64,000 bases of DNA from Caenispirillum salinarum AK4 (GCF_000315795.1 NZ_ANHY01000012.1:1-64000); one strand, 5' to 3'. Numbered from the stretch's first letter, positions 31,581-40,610 are shown. Notes: generated from the letters alone by a model not told the origin. Numbers and translations: made by a program.

Positions 31581-32186
31581 ATGACCCAGATGACCATGGA
31601 CACCACCACCACGATGGACAAGGCCGAGCACAAGGCGCCGGAGCCCATGAACGGCGTCGACACGCCGGCGCTGTTCGCCACCATCAACGCCGTCGGCGGC
31701 CAGCCGGAGCTGGCGCGGTTCCAGTTCCGCGCCCAGAGCCGCTGGGTGGACGGCACCCACAGCCGCAGCACCATGTCGGGCTTCTTCGGCGCGGGCGGGG
31801 AGCACGTCCACGCGGCGGTGTTCAAGGCCGATGCCGACCACCCCGCCGTCCTGTGCGGCGCCGACAACGGCCCGACGCCGGTGGAGTTCGTGCTGCACGC
31901 CCTGGCCGCCTGCCTGACGGCGGGCATCGCCAACATCGCGGCGGCGCGCGGGGTGCGGCTGCGGAGCGTGGAAAGCAGCGTGGAAGGCGACATCGACCTG
32001 CGCGGCATCCTCGGCCTGTCGGACGAGGTGCGCAACGGCTTCCAGGCGATCCGCATCCGCTTCGCGGTGGAGGGCGATGCCTCCCCCCAGAAGCTGCGCG
32101 AGATCGTGGAGCAGTCCCGCAAGCGCTCCGCCGTCTTCGACATCCTCACCAACGGCGTCCCCGTCGAGGTGATGGTCGACGCCTGA
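31581..32186 (+). CDS. OsmC/Ohr-family protein, one-cysteine variant
   Basis: 201 residues of the OsmC fold, a thiol-dependent peroxidase family. The first catalytic cysteine is in LAACLTAG; the second (normally in a CPV-like motif) is replaced, the region reading SRKRSAVFDILTNGVPVEV. Resolving chemistry must therefore differ, or the protein is a binding rather than peroxidase member. Residues 1-25 are Thr/Met-rich and probably disordered. A good AGGAGA site precedes 31581. First gene after the TTCCAC repeats. Confidence 0.87.
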   Translation: MTQMTMDTTTTMDKAEHKAPEPMNGVDTPALFATINAVGGQPELARFQFRAQSRWVDGTHSRSTMSGFFGAGGEHVHAAVFKADADHPAVLCGADNGPTPVEFVLHALAACLTAGIANIAAARGVRLRSVESSVEGDIDLRGILGLSDEVRNGFQAIRIRFAVEGDASPQKLREIVEQSRKRSAVFDILTNGVPVEVMVDA

Positions 32187-32269
32187 CGAAGCCCCGCGCC
32201 GACGGCCGTCCGAGCCTTAAGCCGGACCGGACGGCCGTCGAGCCGGCCTTGATCCCGGAGATCAGTCCC

Positions 32270-33499
32270 ATGTTCCGCACCAGCGTCATCATCATCGGCG
32301 GCGGCCAGGCGGGCCTTGCCATGAGCCATTGCCTCACCCGCCGGGGCGTCGATCATGTCGTGCTCGAACGCGGCCGCGTGGGCGAGCGCTGGCGGTCGGA
32401 GCGGTGGGACAGCTTGCGCCTTCTCACGCCCAACTGGATGACCCGCCTGCCGGGCCGCGCCTACGACGGACCCGACCCCGACGGCTTCATGAGCATGGCC
32501 GAGGTGGTGCGGTTCCTGGAGGACTACGCCGCCTCCGGCGCCTGCCCGGTGGAGACGGGCGTGTCCGTCCGCTCCGTCACCCGCCGCGGCTATGGCCGCT
32601 ACCGGGTGGAAACAAGCCACGGCGCATGGGAGGCGCCGGCGGTGGTGGTCGCGACCGGCATGTGCGGCGTGCCGCTGATCCCGCCGGCCTCCGCCGCGCT
32701 GCCCGACGACATCGACCAACTGACGCCGACGGCCTACCGCAATCCCTCCATGGTGCGGGACGGCGGCGTGCTGGTGGTTGGTGCCTCGGCCTCGGGCCTG
32801 CAACTGGCCGAGGAACTGGCGCGGGCCGGGCGGCGCGTGACGCTCTCGGTCGGCCGCCACATCCGGCTGCCCCGGCGGTATCTGGGGCGGGACATCCTGT
32901 GGTGGTTCGACCGCATGGGCACGCTCACCCAGCCCGCCCAGGCCGTCCCCAACCTGGAGCGCGCCCGCCGCCAGCCCTCCATGCAGCTGGTCGGGCGGCC
33001 GGATCACGGGAGCCTGGACCTGGGCACGCTCATGGACGCGGGCGTGCGGCTGACGGGCCGTGCCGGGGCAGTGACCGGCGGGCGGATGGCCTTCGCCGAC
33101 GACCTGCCGGAGGCCATGGCCGCCGCCGATGCCCGCATGGTGCGGCTGCTGGACGGCATCGACGCCTTCGCCGGCACATCCGGCGCGCGGCCCCGGCCGC
33201 TGACGGCGCCCGCCACGCCGTCGCGCCTGGACCTGCGGGCGGAGGGCATCGGCACCGTCATCTGGGCCACCGGGTTCCGCCGCGACTATTCGTGGCTGCA
33301 CGTGCCGGTGCTGGATGCGGCCGGAGAGATCATCCACGACGGCGGCGTCACGCCGGCGCCGGGCCTGGTGGTGCTGGGACTGCGGTTCCTCCGCCACCGA
33401 TCGAGCAACTTCATCGGCGGCGTCGGGCGGGATGCCGAGGCGCTCGCCGATCATCTGGTCCGCCACCTGGCGACCGTGCGCCGCGTCGTCGCGGCCTGA
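32270..33499 (+). CDS. FAD/NAD(P)-binding flavoprotein monooxygenase (CzcO/TrkA-like)
   Basis: 409 residues with two Rossmann motifs: FAD site IIIGGGQAGLAMSH at residues 7-20 and NAD(P) site VLVVGASASGLQLAEEL near 165. VIWATGFRRDYSW is the ATG motif of the family. Related to class B-like flavin monooxygenases but short and without the full FMO fingerprint; substrate unknown. Start 32270 is the first in-frame ATG after GGAG. Lies 83 bp after the OsmC gene and 17 bp before another flavoprotein gene. Confidence 0.87.
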   Translation: MFRTSVIIIGGGQAGLAMSHCLTRRGVDHVVLERGRVGERWRSERWDSLRLLTPNWMTRLPGRAYDGPDPDGFMSMAEVVRFLEDYAASGACPVETGVSVRSVTRRGYGRYRVETSHGAWEAPAVVVATGMCGVPLIPPASAALPDDIDQLTPTAYRNPSMVRDGGVLVVGASASGLQLAEELARAGRRVTLSVGRHIRLPRRYLGRDILWWFDRMGTLTQPAQAVPNLERARRQPSMQLVGRPDHGSLDLGTLMDAGVRLTGRAGAVTGGRMAFADDLPEAMAAADARMVRLLDGIDAFAGTSGARPRPLTAPATPSRLDLRAEGIGTVIWATGFRRDYSWLHVPVLDAAGEIIHDGGVTPAPGLVVLGLRFLRHRSSNFIGGVGRDAEALADHLVRHLATVRRVVAA

Positions 33500-33516
33500 C
33501 CCTCGGGAGACCGACC

Positions 33517-34719
33517 ATGAGCACGCGTACAGCCCTGACCGTCGATGTCCTGGTGATCGGCGCCCGCTGCGCGGGCGCGGCCACCGCCATGCTTCTGGCC
33601 CGCCACGGCCTGTCCGTCCTGATGGCGGATCGGGGCGGCTACGGCACCGACACGCTGTCCACCCACGCCCTGATGCGCGGCGGCGTCCTGCAACTGCACC
33701 GCTGGGGGCTGCTGGAGCGGGTGAGGGCCATGAACACGCCCGCCGTCCGCCGCACCGAATTCCATTACGACGAGGAGGTGCTGGACATCGAGATCGCGCC
33801 CGCCCACGGCACCGATGCCCTCTATTCACCCCGCCGCATGGTGCTGGACAGCATTCTGGTGGACGCCGCGCAAGAAGCCGGCGTGCAGGTGCGCCACCAC
33901 CACACCCTGACCGCGCTCATGCGCAACGGAAACGGCCGGGTTACCGGCGGCATTCTGCGCGACGAGGAGGGGCGGGAGGTCGCCGTGACCGCCGGGCTGG
34001 TGGTCGGCGCCGACGGCATCGGCTCGGCGGTGGCGCGGCTGGCCGGGGCACCGGTGGAGGTGAAGGCGCGCCATGCCTCGGCGGTTATCTACGGCTACTT
34101 CACCGGCCTGTCCGGCGACGCCTACCGCTGGTTCTACCGGCCGAACGTTTCCGCCGGCGTCATCCCGACCACGGCCGGGCGGGCCTGCGTCTTCGCCTCC
34201 ATGCCGCCGGGGCGCTTCAAGGGCATGATGCGTGACGGCGCGGCGGCTGGCTTCAATGCCGTGGTCGCCGAAAGCGCGCCCGACCTGCCGGCGGAGATGG
34301 CGGCGAAGGGTGCGCGTCTGGAAGGACGGCTGCTGGCCTTTACCGGCCGCAAGGGCTTCCTCCGCCGCGCCCATGGTCCCGGCTGGGCGCTGGTGGGCGA
34401 TGCGGGATACTTCAAGGACCCGCTGACGGCACACGGCATCACCGATGCCTTCCGCGATTCCGAGCTTCTGGCGAACGCCGCCGCTGCCGGCACGGATGCC
34501 GCGCTGGCCGAATACCAGGCGGTGCGCGACACCCTCTCGCGGCCCCTGTTCGAGGTCACCGATGCCGTCGCCTCCTTCGACTGGACGGTGCCGGAGCTGA
34601 AGGCCCTGCACATCGGCCTCAACAAGGCCATGAAGGCGGAGGTCGCGCACATGCTCACGTGGCCGGACGTGCCGAAGGCGCGGCACCTGCGCCCTTCGAT
34701 CACGCCGGTCCCCGCCTGA
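33517..34719 (+). CDS. FAD-dependent oxidoreductase (geranylgeranyl-reductase/PHBH-like)
   Basis: 400 residues. GxGxxG variant VLVIGARCAGAATAMLLA (residues 12-29), DG motif VVGADGIGSAVARL near 165 and GD motif ALVGDAGYFKDPLTAHGI near 290, together the signature of aromatic hydroxylase-type flavoproteins. Substrate unknown. Third in the OsmC group. A perfect hairpin 50 bp after the stop may limit read-through to the globin gene. Confidence 0.87.
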   Translation: MSTRTALTVDVLVIGARCAGAATAMLLARHGLSVLMADRGGYGTDTLSTHALMRGGVLQLHRWGLLERVRAMNTPAVRRTEFHYDEEVLDIEIAPAHGTDALYSPRRMVLDSILVDAAQEAGVQVRHHHTLTALMRNGNGRVTGGILRDEEGREVAVTAGLVVGADGIGSAVARLAGAPVEVKARHASAVIYGYFTGLSGDAYRWFYRPNVSAGVIPTTAGRACVFASMPPGRFKGMMRDGAAAGFNAVVAESAPDLPAEMAAKGARLEGRLLAFTGRKGFLRRAHGPGWALVGDAGYFKDPLTAHGITDAFRDSELLANAAAAGTDAALAEYQAVRDTLSRPLFEVTDAVASFDWTVPELKALHIGLNKAMKAEVAHMLTWPDVPKARHLRPSITPVPA

Positions 34720-34768
34720 TGGCCCGTGGACGCCCCCCGACGGCCGGCGGTAGGCTTGATCTTTATCC

Positions 34769-34794
34769 GCGACGACGATTGGCATCGTCGTCGC
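34769..34794 (+). terminator. 11-bp perfect hairpin after the flavoprotein gene
   Basis: GCGACGACGAT (34769-34779) and ATCGTCGTCGC (34784-34794) with loop TGGC. No T tract. A second small hairpin (GCGCC-ATAA-GGCGC) lies further on. The 228-bp gap shows no gene I can support. Confidence 0.55.
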
Positions 34795-34947
34795 TGCGTT
34801 CAAGCGCCACGCAGGCTCACGCGCCATAAGGCGCGGCGGCCGGTGGGCCTTGCCGGGCGACGCATGTACGATTTCAAGTGTCGCCCGGGTTTGCGCCGCC
34901 GTCCGTTGCCGGGTGCGGGTCCGTGGCCGCATGGTGGAGCCGCCGTC

Positions 34948-35325
34948 ATGGACACGCTCTACGCCCGCCTCGGCGGGCCCGCCGCCGTCGCGCGCCTCGT
35001 CTTCGATTTCTACGACCGGGTGCTGAAGCACGAGCGCCTGGCGGCTTTCTTCGCCACCACCGACATGGCGCGGCTGGTGGACCATCAGGCCCGGTTCCTG
35101 GGCAGCGTCATGGGCGGGCCGGCGGCGCAATCGGACGGGCGGCTGCGCGAGGTCCATGCCGGGCTCGACATCCGGCCGGAGGACTTCGACGCCATGCTGG
35201 GCCTGCTGCAGGAAGCCCTTCAGGCGCATGCGGTGGCACCCGCCGATGTGGAGCATGTCATGGCGGAGATGCGCAGGCGACGGCCGCTCATCGTCCGGGC
35301 GCGGGAGACGTCGCCGTCGCGCTGA
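34948..35325 (+). CDS. group 1 truncated haemoglobin
   Basis: 125 residues with the trHbN start LYARLGGPAAVARLVFDFY, FLGSVMGGP in the middle and the proximal haem histidine in LREVHAGLDI. Such globins bind O2 or NO and detoxify NO in several bacteria, which would fit a gene group of redox flavoproteins; the role here is inferred. Start 34948 follows GGTGGAG and gives the family length; the frame is open upstream but not globin-like. Its last 38 bp overlap the 3' end of the convergent regulator gene. Confidence 0.85.
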   Translation: MDTLYARLGGPAAVARLVFDFYDRVLKHERLAAFFATTDMARLVDHQARFLGSVMGGPAAQSDGRLREVHAGLDIRPEDFDAMLGLLQEALQAHAVAPADVEHVMAEMRRRRPLIVRARETSPSR

Positions 35326-38300
35326 CGCCCAACGGCGCCCCGGTCTTCATGGCCGCCCGGCACCGATCGGCCTCCAGCCGGTAGCCGGCCGCTTCCGCCG
35401 TGCGCAGCGCATCGTCCAACAGCGCGGCGGCCTCGGCGGCTTGGCCCGCATCCGCCAGGGCTTGGGCCAAGGCACGCAGAACCTGCACCCGCAGCCAGCG
35501 GTCGCGCATCGCTTCCGTCCGCGCCAGGGCCTCGCGCAGCGCGGCGCGGCGGGCGATGGGGTCGACGCCGGGCGCGGCCGGGCAGCAGGCGCGGACCACC
35601 GACGCATAGTCCAGGAACTGCCGCATGTGGAACCGGTCGGCCGCCGCCTGCGCCGCATCCAGAGTGGCGGCGGCGGCCAGTGTCATCGTCCCGTCGCCGC
35701 GCAGGAGCAGGGCATGGCCGAGCGTCGCCAGCAGCCAGCACTGGAAGATCAGCTTGGGGTGTTCCCGGCAGCCGGCCGCCGCCGCCTCCACCGCCGGAAT
35801 GTCGATGGCCCGGGCGTCGGTCAGCAGAAGAGCGCGCGTGCGGAAGTAGGTGGCGAAGAAGGTATCGAAGGGCCGTCCCGTCTCGGCCGCCAGCGTCGCC
35901 GCCTGATCCGACAGGGTCCGCGCCCGCGTCGCATCACCCAGGTACGCCGCCGCCAGCGCCGCATGGCCCAGATACCAGACCGACCGCGTGCCGAACTGGC
36001 CGAAGCGGTCGCCGCGCAGGCCGACGAAGTGGTCGTGATGAGGCGCCAGCCGCCGCTCCGCCGCCTTCGCATCGGACCGCAGCAGAAGCGCCTGCGAGGC
36101 CGCCAGGTCCGCCTCCCGCCCGTACCGCTCCAGCCCCTTGGCCTTGGCGAGCGCCTTGAGCGCATCGGCTGTGGCGATGGCGTCGTCCAGGCGGCCGTGG
36201 GTACTTTCGATGTAGCTGGTGTGAAGCAGCACCTGCGCCAGCCGTTCCGGGTCCTCCAGCCGCGCGGCAAGGGCGCGGGCCTCCTGCAGGCGTTCGAACG
36301 CTGCGTGGAAGGCGCCGATGCCGTCCAGGGCCGGGCGCATCCGGGTGCGGATGTCGACGGCGCGGCGCAGCGCCTCCGGCGTCTCGGGCAGGGCGGAAAG
36401 GGCGCGTGCCGCCTTTTCCAGCGCCTGGGCGGCGGCGGCGTAGGCGGATCGGTCGATGGCGCGGTCGGCGGCCTCCACCAGATAGCGCGCCGCCTTGTCC
36501 CAGGCTTCCGCCTCCACCGCGTGATCGGCCAGCTTCTCGATGTGATCGGTCAGGCGCCCTGCGTAGAGGGCTTCCATGGCCGCCAACACGCCGGCATGGA
36601 TCGTCCGCCGACGGTCGCGCAGCAGCGAGGCATAGGCGACGTCGTGGGTGATGGCGTGCTTGAAGGTGTATTCGCGCTCGGGGTAGCACTGGGTCTCGAA
36701 CAGGAACTCCGCCGCCTGGAGCCGCCCCAGCGCCGCCGCCAGCCGGTCCGGCGGCAAGTCGGCCACGGCTTCCAGCAGCGCCACCGGCACGTCCTTGCCG
36801 ACCACGGCGGCGGCCTGGAGCAGGTGGCGGTCGTCCTCCGCCAGACGGTCGATGCGGGCGGCGATGACCGACTGCACCGTCGGCGGAACCTCCACCGCCG
36901 TGACCGGCACCAGCGCGCGATAGCGGCTGGGGCGCCCCTCCAGCCGGCCGTCCTGGACCAGCGTGCGCACCGTCTCTTCGGCGAACAGGGGCACGCCGTC
37001 GGCGCGCTCAGCCAGAAGTGTGAGAAGCGTCGCGACGCTGGGATCGTCGCCGAGCAGGGCGCGGACCAGTTCCTGCGTTTCCCAGCGGTCCAGCGGGTCC
37101 AGGCGCAGGGGCTGGAAGCTGCTCCGCCCCGACCACGGCGGGTGGTATTCCGGCCGGTAGGTCACCAGCAGCAGCACCCCCAGCGCGTCCAGCCCCTCCA
37201 CCAAGCGGGCGAGGACGGCGTCGCTGCCCGGGTCCATCCAGTGCAGGTCTTCGACCAGCAGCACCACGGGCGCCCGCCGCGCCTCCAGCGACAGCAGCAC
37301 GCGCACCGCCTCTGTCATCCGCTCGCGCCTGGCGCCGGCGTCCAGCGTGTCCCAGGCGGCATCCGCCGGCGGCTGGTCCAGGGCAAAGAGCAGCGGGGGC
37401 AGCAGCGCCTCCGATCCGGGCAGGACGGAGAGGCGGCGGGAGACGGCGGCACGGGCGGCCTCGGGCGGATCGGTCTCGCCGATGCCGAGAAGCGCGCGGA
37501 CCAGCTTGCGCAGCACGCCGTGGCTGACATTGGCATCGAATTCCAGTGCGCCGACCTCCACCAGGATGCAGCCGGCGACCGCCTCCGACGCCAGGAATTC
37601 ATGCGTCAGGCGCGACTTGCCGAGGCCCGGATCGGCCACCACGCCCACCACCTGGCCGTGCCCGGCCCGCGCGCGGCCAAGGGCCCGGATCAGCAGCTGC
37701 AGCTCGGTCTCCCGCCCCACCATGGGCGTCAGGATGCGGCCGGCGCGCAGGTGCCAGCGGGTGAGCGCGCGGTTTTCCTCCAGAACCTCGAACACCGGCC
37801 GGTCGCGGCTCCAGCCGGGACACTCGGAGCGGGGGAGGGGCTCGGTGCGGACCGAGCCGCCGGCGGCGGAGCGGGCACGGTCGGTCGCCGCGATGGCGGC
37901 GCGCCTCAGGCAGCCAGTCAGCGTGCGGGCGAGCCGCACCGGCGCCCCGGCCACTTCCAGACCGCCGCTGAAGGCAGCCAGGGTGCCCGAGCCGCGCACC
38001 ACCGCCTCTCCGGTGTCGATGCCGGCGCGCATCCGGGCGCTTCCGCCGCTTTGGACGGATACGGCGTCGCGAATGGCCAGCGCGGCGCGGCAGGCCTGCC
38101 AGGCGTGCCCCTCTTGCGCCACCGGCGCCCCGAACAGGACGGTGAGGCCCGAGGGGTCGGCACCGATGACCACGCCCCCGGCGTCGTCCACCGCGCGTCG
38201 GGCGGCGGCCATCAGCGGGTCCATGACGGCGAGGGCGGCCTCGGGGTCGTCGTCCTCGAAGGCGGTGAGCGGGCTGATGATCTCCAGCGCCAGCACGGTC

Positions 38301-39877
38301 ACCTGCTTGCGGGACTGGTCCGGGGCAGGGGCGGGCATAGGCGCCGGTGCCCGGGGCCGCGGTTGCTCGGTGCCGGTGAACGCCCGCAGCTCGCGCAGGA
38401 ACTGGTCGAAGGCGGGCTCGCCGGCCAGCAGGATGTGGTTGGCGCTGTCCAGCTCCACGAACCGCGCGCCGGCAATGCCGCGGGCAAAGGCGCGGCCCTG
38501 GTCCAGCGGCGCCACGCCGTCCTCGCGGGCGTGCAGGACCAGCGTCGGCACGCTCACGCGGTCCAGCAGGGCCGAGACGTCGACCTCTCCGAAGCTTGCC
38601 TGAAGCCGATAGGCGTCGGCGGGCGACATGGTGCGCATTTGCAGGTCGTTGAGCCACGCCATCTGCTCCGGCGTCGCGCCGGGGATGAACAGCGACGTGA
38701 ACAATTGGCGGAACAGCGGATGGTTCTGCCCCCACCCCTCGCGCATGAGCACGGCCATGGCCTCGCGCGATGCGATCTCGCCGGGATTGCCGCGCTTGCG
38801 CCAGCCCTGGACGTAGCCGCCGTACAGGATCAGGTGCGATACCCGCCCGGGGTGGCGCACCGCATAGGCCACCGCCACCGCCGCCCCCTGCGAAATGCCG
38901 AGCAGGGCGAAGCGGTCATGCCCGGCGGCGTCGGCAACCGCCTCCAGGTCACCCACCATGGCCTCGAACGAGACATCCTCGGTGGTGCCGGACAGTCCGC
39001 AGCAGCGCTCGTCATAGCGGATGAAGGTGTGGCCGTCCGAGAGCGCCTTGATCCAGTGGCGCCAGACCGGGCTTTCGCGGTCGTAGCGTAAGTGCGACAT
39101 CCAGTGCCCGGCCCGCAGCAGCGGCGGCCCGGCTCCGGCCGGTGCCCAGGCGATGCGCAGGCCGTCGCGCGTGGTGCAGAACCGAATGTCCTCCTCCGGC
39201 GCGTCGGCTTGTGCAGGCGGCGGTGGGGGAGGCGCCGCCAGCCGCGCCGTCCCGGCGGCCGCGCGGGCGGCGGCCGCCAGGGCCTCGACCTCGCGGGCCA
39301 GATCCTCGTCCTCCGGGCTGAGGGCGCGCAGGGCGTGGGCATGGGGCAGGGCGCGGTCGGGGTGGTCGCGCAGGCGCCCGATCAGGTCCCGCAGCAGCCG
39401 CAGGCGCAGGATTTCCAGCGCGTTGGCATGGGCCATGCGCCACGCCTCGAACTCGGGGCAGTTGGACAGGTACAGGTCTTCCAGGAAGCCGCCTCGGAAG
39501 GCCGACACGGCGTCCTCCAGCGTGGACGTCTCCACCTCTTCCAGTCGCTCGGGGTCCAGTCCGGCGACACGGTCGAGGTCCAGGTCGATGCCGTCGGTGT
39601 GCAGGAAGACCGTGTCGCGCTGGGCGTCCAGGCGGACGCGGCCCTCGTCGTCGACGATGCGGCGCAGCTTCGACAGGCTCCAGCGCAGGGCGCCACGCGG
39701 ATCGTCGGGAATGTCCCAGAACAACTCGCACAGGCGCTCGCGCCGCTGGGGACGGTCGACCACCGCCAGGTAGGCAAGCAGCGCACGGGTCTTGCGCGAG
39801 GGGGGCAGCACCACCGCCTCGCCGCCACGAGTCACCTTCAGGTCGCCCAGAACCCCGATCTCCAGCCGTCCGTCCAT
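35288..39877 (-). CDS. giant SARP-type regulator: BTAD, alpha/beta hydrolase, degenerate cyclase, AAA ATPase, TPR
   Basis: 1529 residues from ATG 39877 (TTG 39901 possible). Domains in order: winged-helix plus BTAD of the SARP type (about 1-210, LKVTRGGEAVVLPPSRKTRA); alpha/beta hydrolase (about 230-490) with nucleophile elbow GISQGAA and later Asp/His in HAREDGVAP and SANHILLAG; class III cyclase-like domain (about 525-660) in which the metal-binding aspartates are replaced (VLALEI and SGLTVLFG), so probably inactive; AAA/STAND ATPase with Walker A ADPGLGKSRL near 751 and Walker B VVLLVEDLHWMDP; then TPR-like helices to the end. Likely an ATP-dependent transcription activator sensing a small hydrolysable ligand. 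Flanked by TTCCAC repeats. Confidence 0.9.
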   Translation of the reverse strand: MDGRLEIGVLGDLKVTRGGEAVVLPPSRKTRALLAYLAVVDRPQRRERLCELFWDIPDDPRGALRWSLSKLRRIVDDEGRVRLDAQRDTVFLHTDGIDLDLDRVAGLDPERLEEVETSTLEDAVSAFRGGFLEDLYLSNCPEFEAWRMAHANALEILRLRLLRDLIGRLRDHPDRALPHAHALRALSPEDEDLAREVEALAAAARAAAGTARLAAPPPPPPAQADAPEEDIRFCTTRDGLRIAWAPAGAGPPLLRAGHWMSHLRYDRESPVWRHWIKALSDGHTFIRYDERCCGLSGTTEDVSFEAMVGDLEAVADAAGHDRFALLGISQGAAVAVAYAVRHPGRVSHLILYGGYVQGWRKRGNPGEIASREAMAVLMREGWGQNHPLFRQLFTSLFIPGATPEQMAWLNDLQMRTMSPADAYRLQASFGEVDVSALLDRVSVPTLVLHAREDGVAPLDQGRAFARGIAGARFVELDSANHILLAGEPAFDQFLRELRAFTGTEQPRPRAPAPMPAPAPDQSRKQVTVLALEIISPLTAFEDDDPEAALAVMDPLMAAARRAVDDAGGVVIGADPSGLTVLFGAPVAQEGHAWQACRAALAIRDAVSVQSGGSARMRAGIDTGEAVVRGSGTLAAFSGGLEVAGAPVRLARTLTGCLRRAAIAATDRARSAAGGSVRTEPLPRSECPGWSRDRPVFEVLEENRALTRWHLRAGRILTPMVGRETELQLLIRALGRARAGHGQVVGVVADPGLGKSRLTHEFLASEAVAGCILVEVGALEFDANVSHGVLRKLVRALLGIGETDPPEAARAAVSRRLSVLPGSEALLPPLLFALDQPPADAAWDTLDAGARRERMTEAVRVLLSLEARRAPVVLLVEDLHWMDPGSDAVLARLVEGLDALGVLLLVTYRPEYHPPWSGRSSFQPLRLDPLDRWETQELVRALLGDDPSVATLLTLLAERADGVPLFAEETVRTLVQDGRLEGRPSRYRALVPVTAVEVPPTVQSVIAARIDRLAEDDRHLLQAAAVVGKDVPVALLEAVADLPPDRLAAALGRLQAAEFLFETQCYPEREYTFKHAITHDVAYASLLRDRRRTIHAGVLAAMEALYAGRLTDHIEKLADHAVEAEAWDKAARYLVEAADRAIDRSAYAAAAQALEKAARALSALPETPEALRRAVDIRTRMRPALDGIGAFHAAFERLQEARALAARLEDPERLAQVLLHTSYIESTHGRLDDAIATADALKALAKAKGLERYGREADLAASQALLLRSDAKAAERRLAPHHDHFVGLRGDRFGQFGTRSVWYLGHAALAAAYLGDATRARTLSDQAATLAAETGRPFDTFFATYFRTRALLLTDARAIDIPAVEAAAAGCREHPKLIFQCWLLATLGHALLLRGDGTMTLAAAATLDAAQAAADRFHMRQFLDYASVVRACCPAAPGVDPIARRAALREALARTEAMRDRWLRVQVLRALAQALADAGQAAEAAALLDDALRTAEAAGYRLEADRCRAAMKTGAPLGVSATATSPAPGR

Positions 39878-39984
39878 GAGCCGACGTCCGCTGCCGTTCA
39901 AGCCGGAAGTTTAGCAAAGCACCGCGACGCCCACCGCGCGCGAAAGCCGTATGCGGTGGTTCATCCGAAAGGCGGCGGCACGGA

Positions 39985-40025
39985 TTCCACGCCGTTTCCA
40001 CGCCGCCTTCCACGGCCGCTTCCAC
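39985..40025 (+). promoter_or_regulatory. TTCCAC direct repeats upstream of the DUF1127 gene
   Basis: TTCCAC at 39985, 39996, 40008 and 40020 (spacings 11, 12 and 12 bp). They lie between the SARP gene start (39877, leftward) and the DUF1127 gene (40095, rightward) and match the repeats at 31439-31489. Probable binding sites of the adjacent regulator, with possible autoregulation. Confidence 0.65.
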
Positions 40026-40094
40026 TGGCGCGCGGCATCGTGGGGGCATGGGAGGACGGCATGGGGCCGGTCCTCGCCCCCGGAGGAAAAGACC

Positions 40095-40367
40095 ATGGAA
40101 AAGACCCTGAACGCCGTCGTCGACGGCTCGACCCTCGAACGCCAGGTGAGCACCGTTCTTCGAGCCGTGGCGCAAACGTTTGCCCGCGCCGCGCACCGCC
40201 TGGCCGAGCGGCGCCGCATCGCCCGCGAGATCGCCGAGTTGCACGCGATGACCGACCGCGACTTGAAGGACATCGGCATCGAGCGCTGCGACATCGGCGC
40301 CGTGGCGCGCGGCGCCTTCGAACCCTTTGAAAGCCGCCGGAACAGGACCCGCCTGTCGGGCGGTTGA
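40095..40367 (+). CDS. DUF1127 family small protein
   Basis: 90 residues ending in the arginine-rich DUF1127/YjiS motif: RRRIAREIAELHAMTDRDLK then DIGIERCDI. DUF1127 proteins in alphaproteobacteria are RNA-interacting or stress and phosphate/carbon-metabolism modulators. Start 40095 follows GGAGGAAAA. Preceded by TTCCAC repeats and followed by a terminator, so a single-gene unit. Confidence 0.88.
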   Translation: MEKTLNAVVDGSTLERQVSTVLRAVAQTFARAAHRLAERRRIAREIAELHAMTDRDLKDIGIERCDIGAVARGAFEPFESRRNRTRLSGG

Positions 40368-40411
40368 TATGACAGAGGCTGGCGCCGCTTCGCACCCGCG
40401 ATCATACTGTC

Positions 40412-40447
40412 CAGGCACAGCCGCCTTCTGGCGCGCTGTGCCTGTTT
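40412..40447 (+). terminator. Rho-independent terminator after the DUF1127 gene
   Basis: CAGGCACAG (40412-40420) pairs with CTGTGCCTG (40436-40444), with inner CGCC-TTCT-GGCG, followed by TTT. Isolates the DUF1127 unit from ccr. Confidence 0.75.
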
Positions 40448-40518
40448 CCCGCCCCGGTTCAGATCACGGCGGCGGATTTTCAAAATTTTCAGGTTTTCGC
40501 ATTTTTCGCTGCAGAAAG

Positions 40519-40534
40519 TTTGCAAGTTTGCAAA
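40519..40534. promoter_or_regulatory. TTTGCAA repeats in the ccr promoter (ScfR-type site)
   Basis: TTTGCAAG then TTTGCAAA, two copies with an 8-bp period, inside an AT-rich stretch (40470-40600) that contrasts with its surroundings. TTTGCAA-type motifs are bound by RamB/PccR-like (ScfR) regulators, and an ScfR gene lies just after ccr. Inference from motif and context. Confidence 0.6.
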
Positions 40535-40610
40535 TTTACATCAGATTGTGCATTGCGGAAGAAAATTTTGTCATACATCATCGCGTCGCAACAAAACGAG
40601 GGACGCGACC

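Noticed and set aside
35156-39091. Open frame of about 1300 codons on the plus strand across the SARP gene
   Set aside because: Antisense to the SARP/AAA regulator whose motifs are intact; starts inside the globin gene.
40412-40447. CRP-type site from GCACA and TGTGC in this stretch
   Set aside because: The halves are in the wrong order and spacing; they form the stem of a terminator.
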